Positions 8,527 through 17,530 of a stretch of DNA of 51,339 nt are shown here, piece after piece (the first letter of the stretch is position 1; every line of letters begins with the position of its first letter). The DNA is from an uncultured Muribaculaceae bacterium (GTDB lineage: Bacteria; Bacteroidota; Bacteroidia; Bacteroidales; Muribaculaceae), in NCBI GenBank assembly GCA_910584665.1, contig CAJUBL010000015.1:1-51339 (forward strand). Reading direction: 5' to 3'. The notes beneath the pieces were generated by a model. The model was not told the origin of the DNA, did no database searches, and saw only the letters and a list, made by a program, of their open reading frames with translations. Both the position numbers and the translations under genes were made by a program.

Positions 8527-8616
8527 GGCTCATTTAAATTTAAAGTGTTACCTGAAACAGTAACGCATTTTATCCTGATGATATTGTGTGTCAGGCAGTG
8601 TCATTACACGAAGGCA

Positions 8617-8654
8617 GGGCGCCTCTGTCAACCAACAGTTGACCGGACGCCCCA
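8617..8654. repeat. Nested inverted repeat between lipoprotein and glycosyltransferase genes
   Basis: GTCAAC (8627-8632) and GTTGAC (8638-8643) form a hairpin with a 5-nt loop. GGGCG (8617-8621) and CGCCC (8648-8652) can close it. It lies just past the lipoprotein gene stop and could end or protect that transcript, but no T run follows on either strand. Confidence 0.4.
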
Positions 8655-8681
8655 CCCCATAGAAGTGATATATCAGGTACT

Positions 8682-9158
8682 CTATCTGTCCTTATTCCCG
8701 CCGCTCTGTATGTCGGCTTTGACTGTCGGATCGGCAGGACTTTCAACCGACGGTATATCTTCCTGTTCGGCGACAATGGCAATCTTCTTAGCCATGTAGC
8801 CTGTACAGATTGAATATCCAACGGCATAGACAGGCATCTCGGCCTGTAAAAGGTGATTGCCTACAGGTAGTTCTCCGGTAGCTACGTTGATCGCATAAGG
8901 TGAGGTGATAGTAGTACCGATAGGCATGTAATCCCAGAAGTATCTCACACCTCCCAGCGTGGCTTCTTTCTCGCCGTGATTGACAAGATTGACACCTGTA
9001 ACCTGAAGTTCCTGTCCCTGAACAATGTAATAAACATCGCCGACCTGTGTTCCTCCCTCAAATGTTGCGTAAATCTCGACATTGGGCAGATCATTATCAT
9101 CGTCACATGATATCATCGCCAATGGTAACGCAAGAAGCAAATAAAATAGTTTTTTCAT
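8682..9158 (-). CDS. Small lipoprotein of unknown function
   Basis: A 158-residue secreted lipoprotein. The start at 9158 gives a clean lipoprotein signal, MKKLFYLLLALPLAMISC, with the lipobox Cys at 18 and a DDDND stretch after it, as in many Bacteroidetes surface lipoproteins. The mature part reads as a single beta-rich domain (VGDVYYIVQGQELQVTG, then FWDYMPIGTTITSPY and LPVGNHLLQAEM), which could be an immunoglobulin-like fold, with a short polar tail. I recognise no named family. It starts about 70 nt downstream of clpB on the same strand, so it may be read from the clpB transcript, but a shared function is not implied. The in-frame extension to 9206 is unlikely because it would bury the signal peptide. 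Confidence 0.82.
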   Translation of the reverse strand: MKKLFYLLLALPLAMISCDDDNDLPNVEIYATFEGGTQVGDVYYIVQGQELQVTGVNLVNHGEKEATLGGVRYFWDYMPIGTTITSPYAINVATGELPVGNHLLQAEMPVYAVGYSICTGYMAKKIAIVAEQEDIPSVESPADPTVKADIQSGGNKDR

Positions 9159-9228
9159 AATACTGTAAAATAAAGATGTTGAAGAAAATTTACGATAATT
9201 AAACACTTGGAGGTGTACGAAAGTTCGT

Positions 9229-11817
9229 TCAGTTACTGAAAATCAGTTTATCATCTTTCACATCGATGATAATGGGCCTGTCACGGTCGACAGTCTGTGC
9301 CAAAATGTCTTTTGACAGCCGGTTCAGTACCATACGATGTATGACACGCTTGACAGGGCGGGCACCGAATTCCGGATCATACCCCTCATCGGCAAGGTAA
9401 TCTATGGCGGCCGGTGTAACATCGAGAGTGATACCGTTGGCGGATAGCATGCGCTGTATGCTCCTGACCTGCAGTCCGACAATCTCCCTTATTTCCTCAC
9501 GGTCAAGAGGCGTGAACATTATGATCTCGTCAATGCGGTTGAGAAATTCCGGTCTGATAGTCTGTTTCAACATATCAAGAACCTGTGCTTTGGTACTTTC
9601 AATGACTTCGATCCTGTTCTGGGGTGTCAGTTTCCCGAAATTCTCTCTTATGACATTCGAGCCCATGTTGCTTGTCATTATTATGATCGTGTTTTTGAAG
9701 TTCACGAGACGACCCTTGTTATCGGTAAGTCTGCCATCGTCAAGGACCTGTAACAGTATGTTGAACACGTCCGGATGAGCTTTCTCTATCTCATCAAACA
9801 GAACTACCGAGTAAGGTTTACGTCTTACAGCCTCCGTCAGCTGTCCGCCCTCGTCATATCCGACATATCCGGGAGGCGCTCCGACAAGGCGTGACACAGC
9901 GTGCTTCTCCTGATACTCGCTCATGTCTATACGGGTCATCATATTCTCGTCGTCAAAGAGGTATTCAGCCAGTGCTTTTGCAAGCTCCGTCTTACCGACA
10001 CCTGTAGTTCCAAGGAAAATGAACGATCCGATAGGCCGGCGCGGGTCGTTAAGACCTGCCCGTGAACGGCGTACGGCGTCAGCGATAGCCTGTATGGCAT
10101 CATCCTGCCCGATAACACGGTGATGCAGTTCTTCCTCAAGGTGCAGGAGTTTATCTTTTTCGCTCTGTACCATTTTTTTTACCGGGATACCGGTCCATCG
10201 GGAAACAATGTCGGCAATATCCTCTGCATCGACTTCTTCCTTGATGAGAGCCTTTTCGCCCTGCATTACCTTAAGCTGTTCCTGAATATTACTGTTCTCG
10301 GTTATTTTTTCCTGAATACGGCTATATCTTATTTCGGCCACTCTGGCGTAATCACCCTCGCGTTCGGCCCGTTCCGCCTCGAAATTAAGCTGTTCGATAT
10401 CAATCTTGTTCTGCTGTATACGATTTATCAGCTCCTTTTCGGCTTTCCATTTGGCCTTATACTGGTTTTCCTCTTCGCGAAGAGCCGCCAGGTCTTTTTC
10501 TATTTCTTTAACTTTGACCTTGTCTCCCTCTCTTTTTATGGCTTCGCGTTCTATCTCTTTCTGAGCGATCATACGCGATATCTCGTCGATTGACTGTGGG
10601 ACGGAATCAATCTCGAGTCTGAGTTTGGAAGCGGCCTCATCGACAAGATCTATTGCCTTGTCGGGCAGGAAACGGTCGGTGATATAACGTTCGGACAACT
10701 GTACCGCAGCTATGATCGCCTCGTCACGGATGCGTACCTTGTGGTGGTTTTCGTAACGTTCCTTTAACCCTCGAAGAATCGCTATCGCACTCATCTCGTC
10801 AGGTTCGTTGACCATCACTTTCTGAAAACGTCGTTCGAGAGCTTTATCTTTTTCAAAATATTTCTGATATTCATCAAGCGTAGTCGCACCAATACTGCGC
10901 AATTCGCCTCGTGCGAGCGCCGGTTTAAGAATGTTGGCGGCATCCATGGCGCCTTCACCCTTTCCGGCACCGACAAGCGTATGTATCTCATCAATAAACA
11001 AAATAATCTCGCCATCGCTTTGTGTGACTTCATTTACAATAGCTTTCAGGCGCTCTTCAAATTCACCCTTGTACTTGGCACCGGCAACGAGCGCACCCAT
11101 GTCGAGCGAGAAAATCTGTTTGGTTCTGAGGTTTTCCGGAACGTCGCCACGCACAATACGCTGGGCCAGACCCTCGGCTATCGCGGTTTTGCCGGTTCCT
11201 GGCTCACCGATAAGCATCGGGTTGTTTTTTGTACGTCGGCTGAGAATCTGTAAGACACGGCGAATCTCGTCATCACGTCCGATCACCGGATCAAGTTTGC
11301 CTGAGTGGGCGCGCTCATTAAGATTGACCGCATATTTACCCAGAGCATTGTATGTATCCTCGGCACTCTGGTCGGTCGCTTTCTTTCCCTTACGTAACTC
11401 TTCTATCGCGGCGGTCATCTCTTTCTGTGTAATACCGGCATCTTTCAATATAGTCGAGGCGGGCCCTGCCACATCGAAGACTGACATGAGTATAGCTTCG
11501 AGCGATACATACTCGTCACCCATTTTCCTGGCAATGTCAACGGACTTCTGAAGTACATCATTCGAAGCATGACTTAGGTATGGTTCCGCTCCGCTGACTT
11601 TTGGCAGAGCCCTGATTTCTTTGTCTATATTCTGTTCCGCAACAGATAAACTGGCTCCGACCTTCTGGAAGATGAACTTCACCAGAGAATCCCCCTCGGC
11701 AATAACTCCTTTGAGGATATGCACTGGCTCAATTGCCTGTTGTCCTGAGGATCGTGTGATCTCGACAGCCTTTTGAATGGCCTCCTGGGATTTGATTGTA
11801 AAATTATTGAAATTCAT
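9229..11817 (-). CDS. clpB: ATP-dependent disaggregase ClpB
   Basis: A hexameric AAA+ chaperone of 862 residues that threads aggregated proteins through its pore together with DnaK. The N-terminal Clp repeat domain covers about 1-145. The first AAA module has Walker A GEPGTGKT (204-211) and Walker B LFIDEIHTLVGAG. A long charged coiled coil at about 405-530 is the middle domain that separates ClpB from ClpA and ClpC. The second AAA module has GTTGVGKT (about 605) and VVLFDEIEKAHPDV, then the C-terminal domain. Length and order match the full family. Upstream is a 162-nt gap shared with the divergent DUF5106 gene; I could not find a convincing TAnnTTTG box on the clpB side. Confidence 0.98.
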   Translation of the reverse strand: MNFNNFTIKSQEAIQKAVEITRSSGQQAIEPVHILKGVIAEGDSLVKFIFQKVGASLSVAEQNIDKEIRALPKVSGAEPYLSHASNDVLQKSVDIARKMGDEYVSLEAILMSVFDVAGPASTILKDAGITQKEMTAAIEELRKGKKATDQSAEDTYNALGKYAVNLNERAHSGKLDPVIGRDDEIRRVLQILSRRTKNNPMLIGEPGTGKTAIAEGLAQRIVRGDVPENLRTKQIFSLDMGALVAGAKYKGEFEERLKAIVNEVTQSDGEIILFIDEIHTLVGAGKGEGAMDAANILKPALARGELRSIGATTLDEYQKYFEKDKALERRFQKVMVNEPDEMSAIAILRGLKERYENHHKVRIRDEAIIAAVQLSERYITDRFLPDKAIDLVDEAASKLRLEIDSVPQSIDEISRMIAQKEIEREAIKREGDKVKVKEIEKDLAALREEENQYKAKWKAEKELINRIQQNKIDIEQLNFEAERAEREGDYARVAEIRYSRIQEKITENSNIQEQLKVMQGEKALIKEEVDAEDIADIVSRWTGIPVKKMVQSEKDKLLHLEEELHHRVIGQDDAIQAIADAVRRSRAGLNDPRRPIGSFIFLGTTGVGKTELAKALAEYLFDDENMMTRIDMSEYQEKHAVSRLVGAPPGYVGYDEGGQLTEAVRRKPYSVVLFDEIEKAHPDVFNILLQVLDDGRLTDNKGRLVNFKNTIIIMTSNMGSNVIRENFGKLTPQNRIEVIESTKAQVLDMLKQTIRPEFLNRIDEIIMFTPLDREEIREIVGLQVRSIQRMLSANGITLDVTPAAIDYLADEGYDPEFGARPVKRVIHRMVLNRLSKDILAQTVDRDRPIIIDVKDDKLIFSN

Positions 11818-11925
11818 AGTGTGAATTATTAGATTATTTTCTCGGATATGTGCTTAAGTCCAATGACATCAACACTTTGTTTTATCACTTTTAACAAATG
11901 AAAATTTCTTTTGTTTTATAGTATA

Positions 11926-11956
11926 TTTGATATTACAAGCTTTTGGTGTAACTTTG
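11926..11956 (+). promoter_or_regulatory. Canonical promoter for the DUF5106-mnmA-valS gene series
   Basis: TTTG (11926-11929) and a perfect TAACTTTG (11949-11956) are spaced by 19 nt. Predicted start of transcription is near 11963, 17 nt before the first ATG. I see no equally good promoter before any of the next eight genes. Confidence 0.75.
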
Positions 11957-11979
11957 CATGATAATTATATAAGATATAC

Positions 11980-12882
11980 ATGAAACACTTTCTGTTGATC
12001 GCTATAGCAATACTCGTGCCAACATTCAGATCGTTGGCGGATTCTCCGCTTTTCCCCTATCCTGAGGCACCGGAGACGCTCGGGACAATGGAGGAGAAAT
12101 GCAGTTATGTCATTGAGCATTTCTGGGACCGCTGTAATATCAATCAGGCTTTTTCAAGCAGGACGAAGATGCAGCAGGCTTTTAATGACTATATCCAGAT
12201 AGTGCCTTATGCCAATGCCGAAACCGTTCATAAATCGGTTGACGCTCTGATTGCCAAAGTGGCAAAGAATCCTAAAAACCTGATGGTATTGGCAGAGATG
12301 GCAGAGGGCCTGATGTACAGTGATACCGCACGCATCATCTGTGACGAAGTCTATTATCCGTTTGCTAAGGCTGTCGCTGACAACAAGAAGATCAAGGATG
12401 CCGATAAAGCCCGTTTCATCTCTCAGGCCAAGATACTTGGCGGGTCGCAGGTAGGCATGGTCGCGCCTGATTTCACATATGTCGCGCCTGATGGTACAAA
12501 ACATAATTTCAGCGAACTTCCTGCCGGTTATGTCATACTGTTTTTTAATGATCCGGACTGTTCGGACTGCATGATGGCACGGGTGAGGCTTTCCGCCGAC
12601 TATAATATCAAGCAGTTTATTGACCGCGGACAGCTGCATATACTCAGCATATATCCCGGAGATCCGGCTGATGAAGAATGGAAAGAGGTAGTCAGCCGTT
12701 TACCTGACAACTGGATTGTGGGAGCATGTGCCGATATAGACCAGCTGTATGACATGCGCAATCCGCCGGTCATATATTACATAAACAGAAAGCATAAGAT
12801 TCTGTCGAAATCAATGACAGTCGACCAGCTTCTGAACGCTTTCCGTGAAATCAATACCCGTCCGGCGCAGACAGACCAGTAA
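11980..12882 (+). CDS. Periplasmic thioredoxin-fold protein, DUF5106 family
   Basis: A 300-residue exported protein. A signal peptide (MKHFLLIAIAILVPTFRSLA) is followed by a helical DUF5106-type region (about 25-150), then a thioredoxin-like domain. The latter begins VGMVAPDFTYVAPDG and holds FFNDPDCSDCMMAR, a CxxC active site with Ser-Asp between the cysteines. Near the end, PPVIYYINRKHKIL contains the proline that usually sits opposite the active site. Such proteins probably act as thiol-disulfide reductases or sensors in the periplasm of Bacteroidetes, but no substrate is known. It leads a nine-gene co-directional series and sits 15 nt before mnmA, which is more likely genome economy than a shared pathway. 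Confidence 0.85.
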   Translation: MKHFLLIAIAILVPTFRSLADSPLFPYPEAPETLGTMEEKCSYVIEHFWDRCNINQAFSSRTKMQQAFNDYIQIVPYANAETVHKSVDALIAKVAKNPKNLMVLAEMAEGLMYSDTARIICDEVYYPFAKAVADNKKIKDADKARFISQAKILGGSQVGMVAPDFTYVAPDGTKHNFSELPAGYVILFFNDPDCSDCMMARVRLSADYNIKQFIDRGQLHILSIYPGDPADEEWKEVVSRLPDNWIVGACADIDQLYDMRNPPVIYYINRKHKILSKSMTVDQLLNAFREINTRPAQTDQ

Positions 12883-12897
12883 TTAACATAACAGTCC

Positions 12898-13971
12898 ATG
12901 AGAATCGCCGCATTAATATCAGGGGGGGTCGATAGTGCTGTCGCTGTGCATCTACTGCGTGAACAGGGACATGATCTGCATCTTTTCTATATACGTATCG
13001 GTCTGGACACCGACGATGGAGACTGCTCTGCTGAAGAAGACATAGAGATGTGCCGGCTGATAGCGCGTCGCTACGGGTTGCCTTTTGATGTAGTCACCCT
13101 GCATCAGGAATACTGGGACAACGTAATGGAATATGCCCTCAGAACTGTTAAAGATGGCCTTACACCCAATCCTGACATCATGTGCAACAGGGTGATCAAA
13201 TTCGGATATTTCGAACAGCGATGGGGTAAAGATTTCGATCTTACAGCTACCGGCCATTATGCGTCAGTCATTGAGCAGGATGGATATAAATGGCTTGCTA
13301 CGGCTGTTGATCCGGTAAAAGACCAGACAGACTTTCTCGCACGTATATCGTATGAACAGTTGTCCCATCTGTCATTCCCTCTGGGATCCATTCCCAAGAA
13401 ACGAGTCAGAGAGATAGCTGTTGAGACAAATATGCCCAATGCTTACCGCAAGGACAGTCAGGGGATATGTTTTCTTGGCAAAATCAATTATAACGATTTT
13501 ATAGCCCGTCATCTTGGAGAAAGGCAAGGTCCGATAATCGAACTCGAGACAGGCAGAAAACTCGGCACCCACCGTGGTTACTGGTTTCATACCATAGGCC
13601 AGCGCAAAGGGCTTGGACTAAGTGGCGGTCCATGGTATGTGGTGCGTAAGAATGTCCGTGATAATGTGATATATGTAAGTCAGGGGTACGGTACGGAGAA
13701 GCAGTACGGGACACGACTGCATATAGGTGAGATGCAATTTATCACCAAAGACCCGTGGAATGGTGATGAAGACCCTGTTGAAATCACATTCAAGAACCGG
13801 CATTCACCGGAGTTTAACAAAGCCACAATGCAGCGGATAGGCAAGAATGAGTATGTCATAGACAGCATTAACAAAATTCAAGGAATCGCACCGGGCCAGT
13901 TTGGTGTTATATATGACAAAGACTCCCGTATATGTTATGGGAGCGGTATCATAACCGGGCAAAAAATATAA
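12898..13971 (+). CDS. mnmA: tRNA-specific 2-thiouridylase MnmA
   Basis: A cytoplasmic enzyme of 357 residues that thiolates uridine 34 of tRNA-Lys, -Glu and -Gln. The ATP pyrophosphatase loop SGGVDS lies at residues 8-13. The first catalytic Cys is in NPDIMCNRVIKFG and the second in SQGICFLGK, with the typical ATGHYA segment between them. The C-terminal beta-barrel for tRNA binding is complete. A run of seven G at 12922-12928 encodes part of the P-loop and is a possible slippage site. The DUF151 gene starts 11 nt after the stop. Bacteroidetes often have more than one MnmA-like gene, so this may not be the only copy. Confidence 0.95.
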   Translation: MRIAALISGGVDSAVAVHLLREQGHDLHLFYIRIGLDTDDGDCSAEEDIEMCRLIARRYGLPFDVVTLHQEYWDNVMEYALRTVKDGLTPNPDIMCNRVIKFGYFEQRWGKDFDLTATGHYASVIEQDGYKWLATAVDPVKDQTDFLARISYEQLSHLSFPLGSIPKKRVREIAVETNMPNAYRKDSQGICFLGKINYNDFIARHLGERQGPIIELETGRKLGTHRGYWFHTIGQRKGLGLSGGPWYVVRKNVRDNVIYVSQGYGTEKQYGTRLHIGEMQFITKDPWNGDEDPVEITFKNRHSPEFNKATMQRIGKNEYVIDSINKIQGIAPGQFGVIYDKDSRICYGSGIITGQKI

Positions 13972-13982
13972 GCCACGACATT

Positions 13983-14567
13983 ATGGACGACAGGATAAAA
14001 CTACGCATCATGGGGCTGTCATACAGCCAATTGCAGTCGGGAGCATATGCTTTGATCCTGGCACAGACGGATGGTCCGTACCGTATTCCGGTTGTGATCG
14101 GAGCACCCGAGGCGCAGTCGATAGCGATAAAGATGGAGGGAATAACTCCGCCACGTCCTATGACACATGATCTGTTTACCAGTTTTACCCATGCCTTCGG
14201 AGTTAAACTCAAGGAGGTTTTCATCTACAAATTTGAGGATGGCATTTTCTGTTCAGAACTTACATTTACGGATGGAGAGCGAACTGTCGTACTTGACTCC
14301 CGGACGTCGGATGCAATAGCAATAGCAATCCGCACAAAATCGCCTATATTCACAACAAAGGCCATTCTGGACGAGACCGGATTCCTGATGGAAGGTGAAA
14401 AAAATACTGAATCGGACTCTCAGGAAGAGGAGTCTCAGGAACCCAGAATAGAGAACTTTGCTGTCGAAGAGCTACAGCGCATGCTTGACCGGCTTATCGA
14501 ACAGGAAAACTACGAGGAAGCTGCCCGTATAAAACAGCTCATAGATAAAAAACAAAAACCACAATAA
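13983..14567 (+). CDS. DUF151 bifunctional nuclease with C-terminal UVR motif
   Basis: A 194-residue protein. The N-terminal domain (about 1-130) is of the DUF151 bifunctional nuclease family: RIPVVIGAPEAQSIAI, then RPMTHDLF and DSRTSDAIAIAIR. A plant relative has both RNase and DNase activity; bacterial members are little studied. After an acidic linker the protein ends with a UvrB/UvrC-type helical hairpin, EELQRMLDRLIEQENYEEAA, often used for protein contacts. The ATG at 13983 is chosen, as the longer reading frame from 13932 would overlap the end of mnmA. The nucleoside permease starts one base after the stop, so translation of the two is probably coupled. Confidence 0.88.
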   Translation: MDDRIKLRIMGLSYSQLQSGAYALILAQTDGPYRIPVVIGAPEAQSIAIKMEGITPPRPMTHDLFTSFTHAFGVKLKEVFIYKFEDGIFCSELTFTDGERTVVLDSRTSDAIAIAIRTKSPIFTTKAILDETGFLMEGEKNTESDSQEEESQEPRIENFAVEELQRMLDRLIEQENYEEAARIKQLIDKKQKPQ

Positions 14568-14568
14568 C

Positions 14569-15936
14569 ATGACCATGAAAGCTATTAAATCACGTCTGGC
14601 CCTGATGAATTTCCTGGAGTTTGCAATCTGGGGAGCTTATCTGACAAGTATGGGCAACTATCTTGGCCGCGCGGGCATGGGCGGCGAAATTGCCTGGTTC
14701 TATGCCATACAGGGCATAGTGTCAATATTTATGCCTACAATCATGGGGGTGATAGCCGACAAGTTCATCCAGCCTCAACGACTTCTTGGAATATGCCATT
14801 TTGTCGCAGGAGCGTCAATGATAGGATTGTGTGTTCTCGGCCTGCAGGCCGAGTTCCCCGACAAAACATTGTTTATAAGCATATATACATTGAGTGTCGC
14901 TTTTTACATGCCGACCCTTGCCTTATCCAATACAGTCGCATTTTCTGTTCTGAGAAACAATAATTTTGATACGGTCAAGGCTTTTCCTCCAATCCGGGTT
15001 CTCGGTACCGTCGGTTTTATTGTTACAATGTGGATAGTAAACTGCATGACATTCGACAACGGACATCTTGGATTCACACTCGGCCCGAGTGATTACAAGT
15101 TCCAGTATACATTCATGCAGTTTCTTGTCTCAGGTCTTTTAGGTATCATACTGGCTGTCTATTGTTTCAGTCTTCCCGAATGCCCTATAATACCGAAACC
15201 GAAACAATCACTGTCCGAACAGCTCGGACTCAGCGCATTCAAACTGTTCAGGCGCCGCCGTATGGCAATGTTTTTCATTTTTTCAATTCTGCTTGGAATG
15301 TCGCTGCAGGTTACAAACGGATTTGCAGGACCTTATCTCACGCACTTCAAGAGTGTCGTGGAGTTCGCAGAAAGTTTTGCCGCCAACAATGCTACGATGC
15401 TGGTCTCTGTATCGCAGATAAGCGAAGCTCTGTGTATACTGCTTATACCATTCTTTCTCAAACGTTTCGGTATTAAGATCGTGATGCTCATGGCAATGTC
15501 GGCATGGGTATTGCGATTCGGATTTTTCGGTATAGGCACCCCCGATTTTCCCGGTGTCATACTTCTGTTCCTGTCATGTATAGTATACGGTATTGCTTTT
15601 GATTTTTTCAATGTCTCAGGCGGACTTTATGTCGACAAGGAGTGTGATCCTTCTATAAAAGCATCGGCACAGGGGCTGTTCATGCTTATGACCAACGGTC
15701 TCGGTGCTACGATAGGTACGCTGTCGGCCGGTGCCGTAGTAAATCATTATTGCCATTGGGAGAATGATGTGCTTGTCGGAGACTGGAAATCGGCATGGCT
15801 TATCTTCTCGGCTTTCGCACTTGTTGTGGCAGTTTTGTTTGGAATTCTTTTTAAAGACAGCAAGGCCGGAGAGATTCCATCATCAAGTACCGTATTATCG
15901 GAAGATCCGGACGGATATATAAACGACAAATACTGA
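14569..15936 (+). CDS. Nucleoside:H+ symporter family MFS permease (NupG-like)
   Basis: A 12-helix inner-membrane transporter of 455 residues. The N-terminus LALMNFLEFAIWGAYLTSMG and GIVSIFMPTIMGVIADKF match the nucleoside:H+ symporter branch of the major facilitator superfamily, the group of NupG and XapB. Helix 7 begins after a basic loop (KLFRRRRMAMFF) that divides the two halves. A cytoplasmic tail of about 25 residues closes the protein. It most likely imports ribo- or deoxyribonucleosides for salvage, but exact substrates are not predictable. Two start codons, 14569 and 14575, are in frame. The gene is translationally close to DUF151 upstream and to rsmE nine bases downstream. Confidence 0.87.
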   Translation: MTMKAIKSRLALMNFLEFAIWGAYLTSMGNYLGRAGMGGEIAWFYAIQGIVSIFMPTIMGVIADKFIQPQRLLGICHFVAGASMIGLCVLGLQAEFPDKTLFISIYTLSVAFYMPTLALSNTVAFSVLRNNNFDTVKAFPPIRVLGTVGFIVTMWIVNCMTFDNGHLGFTLGPSDYKFQYTFMQFLVSGLLGIILAVYCFSLPECPIIPKPKQSLSEQLGLSAFKLFRRRRMAMFFIFSILLGMSLQVTNGFAGPYLTHFKSVVEFAESFAANNATMLVSVSQISEALCILLIPFFLKRFGIKIVMLMAMSAWVLRFGFFGIGTPDFPGVILLFLSCIVYGIAFDFFNVSGGLYVDKECDPSIKASAQGLFMLMTNGLGATIGTLSAGAVVNHYCHWENDVLVGDWKSAWLIFSAFALVVAVLFGILFKDSKAGEIPSSSTVLSEDPDGYINDKY

Positions 15937-15945
15937 GACTGAATC

Positions 15946-16662
15946 ATGATACAGTTCTATGCCCCGCATATCGCACAGACTCTCATGTTGCCGGAAAGCG
16001 ACTCACAACATTGTGTGAGAGTGCTGAGACACAAGGCCGGAGATCTTATAGAGGTTATCGACGGGTGTGGCAGACTGTACCGATGCAGACTTACAGACGC
16101 TCATACCAAGCATACGGCTGTCGAGATTGTCGAACAAGTTGCCAGGCCGCTTCCATGGAGTTATAATATTACCATAGCTGTTGCTCCGGCCAAACTGATG
16201 GATCGAAACGAGTGGATGGTGGAAAAGCTTGTGGAAATCGGTGTCAATCGGATTGTTCCTCTGTTATGTGATCATTCGGAACGTAGGGAGATCAAGACCG
16301 AACGGCTTGAAAAAATTGCAGTTTCCGCCATGAAGCAGTCCTTAAAGGCCACTATGCCTGTCATTGATCAGATGTTTCCTCTCCGGCAATTTATCGGGAC
16401 ACTGAAAAATGAAGACCGATTTGTTGCTTACTGTGACAGGAATATCGAAAGGATGTTATTGTCACAGGCCTGTGAACAAAACAGGGATACAGTTGTTATG
16501 ATAGGACCTGAGGGTGATTTTTCGCCGTCAGAGATAGATCTGCTGCTGAAAAATAATTTCAGACCGGTATCGCTCGGGGATTGCCGGCTCAGAACCGAGA
16601 CAGCGGCGATCAATGCCTGTGACACAATACATATTGTCAATCAGATCGCCGGAGGCAATTAA
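15946..16662 (+). CDS. rsmE: 16S rRNA m3U1498 methyltransferase RsmE
   Basis: A SPOUT-class methyltransferase of 238 residues that methylates N3 of uridine 1498 in 16S rRNA of the 30S subunit. The N-terminal PUA-like domain has QHCVRVLRHKAGD (about 23-35). The C-terminal knot has MIGPEGDFSPSEIDLL and then LGDCRLRTETAAI, the SAM-binding loop that is the family signature. Length is typical. It follows the permease by nine bases and precedes kdsA by 30. RsmE is a housekeeping function and its position probably reflects chance clustering in a long transcription unit. Confidence 0.95.
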   Translation: MIQFYAPHIAQTLMLPESDSQHCVRVLRHKAGDLIEVIDGCGRLYRCRLTDAHTKHTAVEIVEQVARPLPWSYNITIAVAPAKLMDRNEWMVEKLVEIGVNRIVPLLCDHSERREIKTERLEKIAVSAMKQSLKATMPVIDQMFPLRQFIGTLKNEDRFVAYCDRNIERMLLSQACEQNRDTVVMIGPEGDFSPSEIDLLLKNNFRPVSLGDCRLRTETAAINACDTIHIVNQIAGGN

Positions 16663-16692
16663 TTCAAAACATTCAACAATTCATCCATTATA

Positions 16693-17508
16693 ATGACAAC
16701 AACCGAATACTTAAAGTCATCACAATCAAATAATTTCTTTCTGCTCGCAGGACCATGTGTCATCGAGGGAGAGGAAATGGCTCTTGAGATCGCCGCAAAG
16801 GTTACAGAAGTCACCTGCCGACTTGATATACCGTATGTGTTCAAAGGCAGTTATCGTAAAGCCAACCGTTCTCGTCTTGACTCATTCACCGGTATTGGCG
16901 ATATACAGGCACTTGAGATTCTGAAAAAAGTAAAGGATACATTCGGAATTCCTGTTGTTACTGACATACATTCTGCCGCTGAAGCAGAAATGGCAGCCGC
17001 ATATGTCGACATCCTGCAGATCCCGGCGTTTCTATGTCGTCAGACCGATCTGCTTATTGCCGCCGCGCGGACCGGGAAACTCGTCAATATCAAGAAAGGC
17101 CAATTTCTTTCACCGGAAGCAATGCAGTTTGCCGTGCAGAAGATCCGTGATGCCGGAAACAATCAAGTTGCTATAACTGAACGCGGTGTCACATTCGGGT
17201 ATGGAGATCTGGTTGTGGATTACCGCGGTATACCGGTGATGCAGCAGAACGGCTGTCCTGTAATACTCGATGTCACTCATTCATTGCAACAGCCCAATCA
17301 GGCTTCGGGAGTGACCGGAGGACGTCCGGAACTTATCGAGACAATTGCACGTGCAGGTATTGCAACAGGTGCTGACGGTATATTCATAGAGACACATCAA
17401 AACCCGTCGGTGGCAAAAAGTGACGGCGCCAACATGTTACGTCTTGATCTTCTGCCGACACTTCTCGAGCATCTCACTGCACTGAGACAAACGATAAACA
17501 AATTTTGA
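16693..17508 (+). CDS. kdsA: 3-deoxy-8-phosphooctulonate synthase KdsA
   Basis: This enzyme of 271 residues condenses phosphoenolpyruvate with arabinose 5-phosphate to give Kdo-8-phosphate, the precursor of the inner core sugar of lipopolysaccharide. The TIM-barrel motifs are all present: LLAGPCVIEGEE, FKGSYRKANRS, DIHSAAEAE, QIPAFLCRQTDLL, and VTHSLQQPNQASG near the end. Where metal-dependent forms place Cys in the early strand, this one has GPCVIEG (as do both forms), and metal dependence cannot be settled here. The next gene is 22 nt downstream. Its presence shows a Kdo-containing outer membrane. Confidence 0.97.
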   Translation: MTTTEYLKSSQSNNFFLLAGPCVIEGEEMALEIAAKVTEVTCRLDIPYVFKGSYRKANRSRLDSFTGIGDIQALEILKKVKDTFGIPVVTDIHSAAEAEMAAAYVDILQIPAFLCRQTDLLIAAARTGKLVNIKKGQFLSPEAMQFAVQKIRDAGNNQVAITERGVTFGYGDLVVDYRGIPVMQQNGCPVILDVTHSLQQPNQASGVTGGRPELIETIARAGIATGADGIFIETHQNPSVAKSDGANMLRLDLLPTLLEHLTALRQTINKF

Positions 17509-17530
17509 AAAGCATACAAAAAAACATATT

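Noticed and set aside
8540..8681. Stop-free minus-strand frame of about 45 codons past the lipoprotein gene
   Set aside because: No start codon, no recognised motif, and it overlaps a nested inverted repeat; not supported as a gene.
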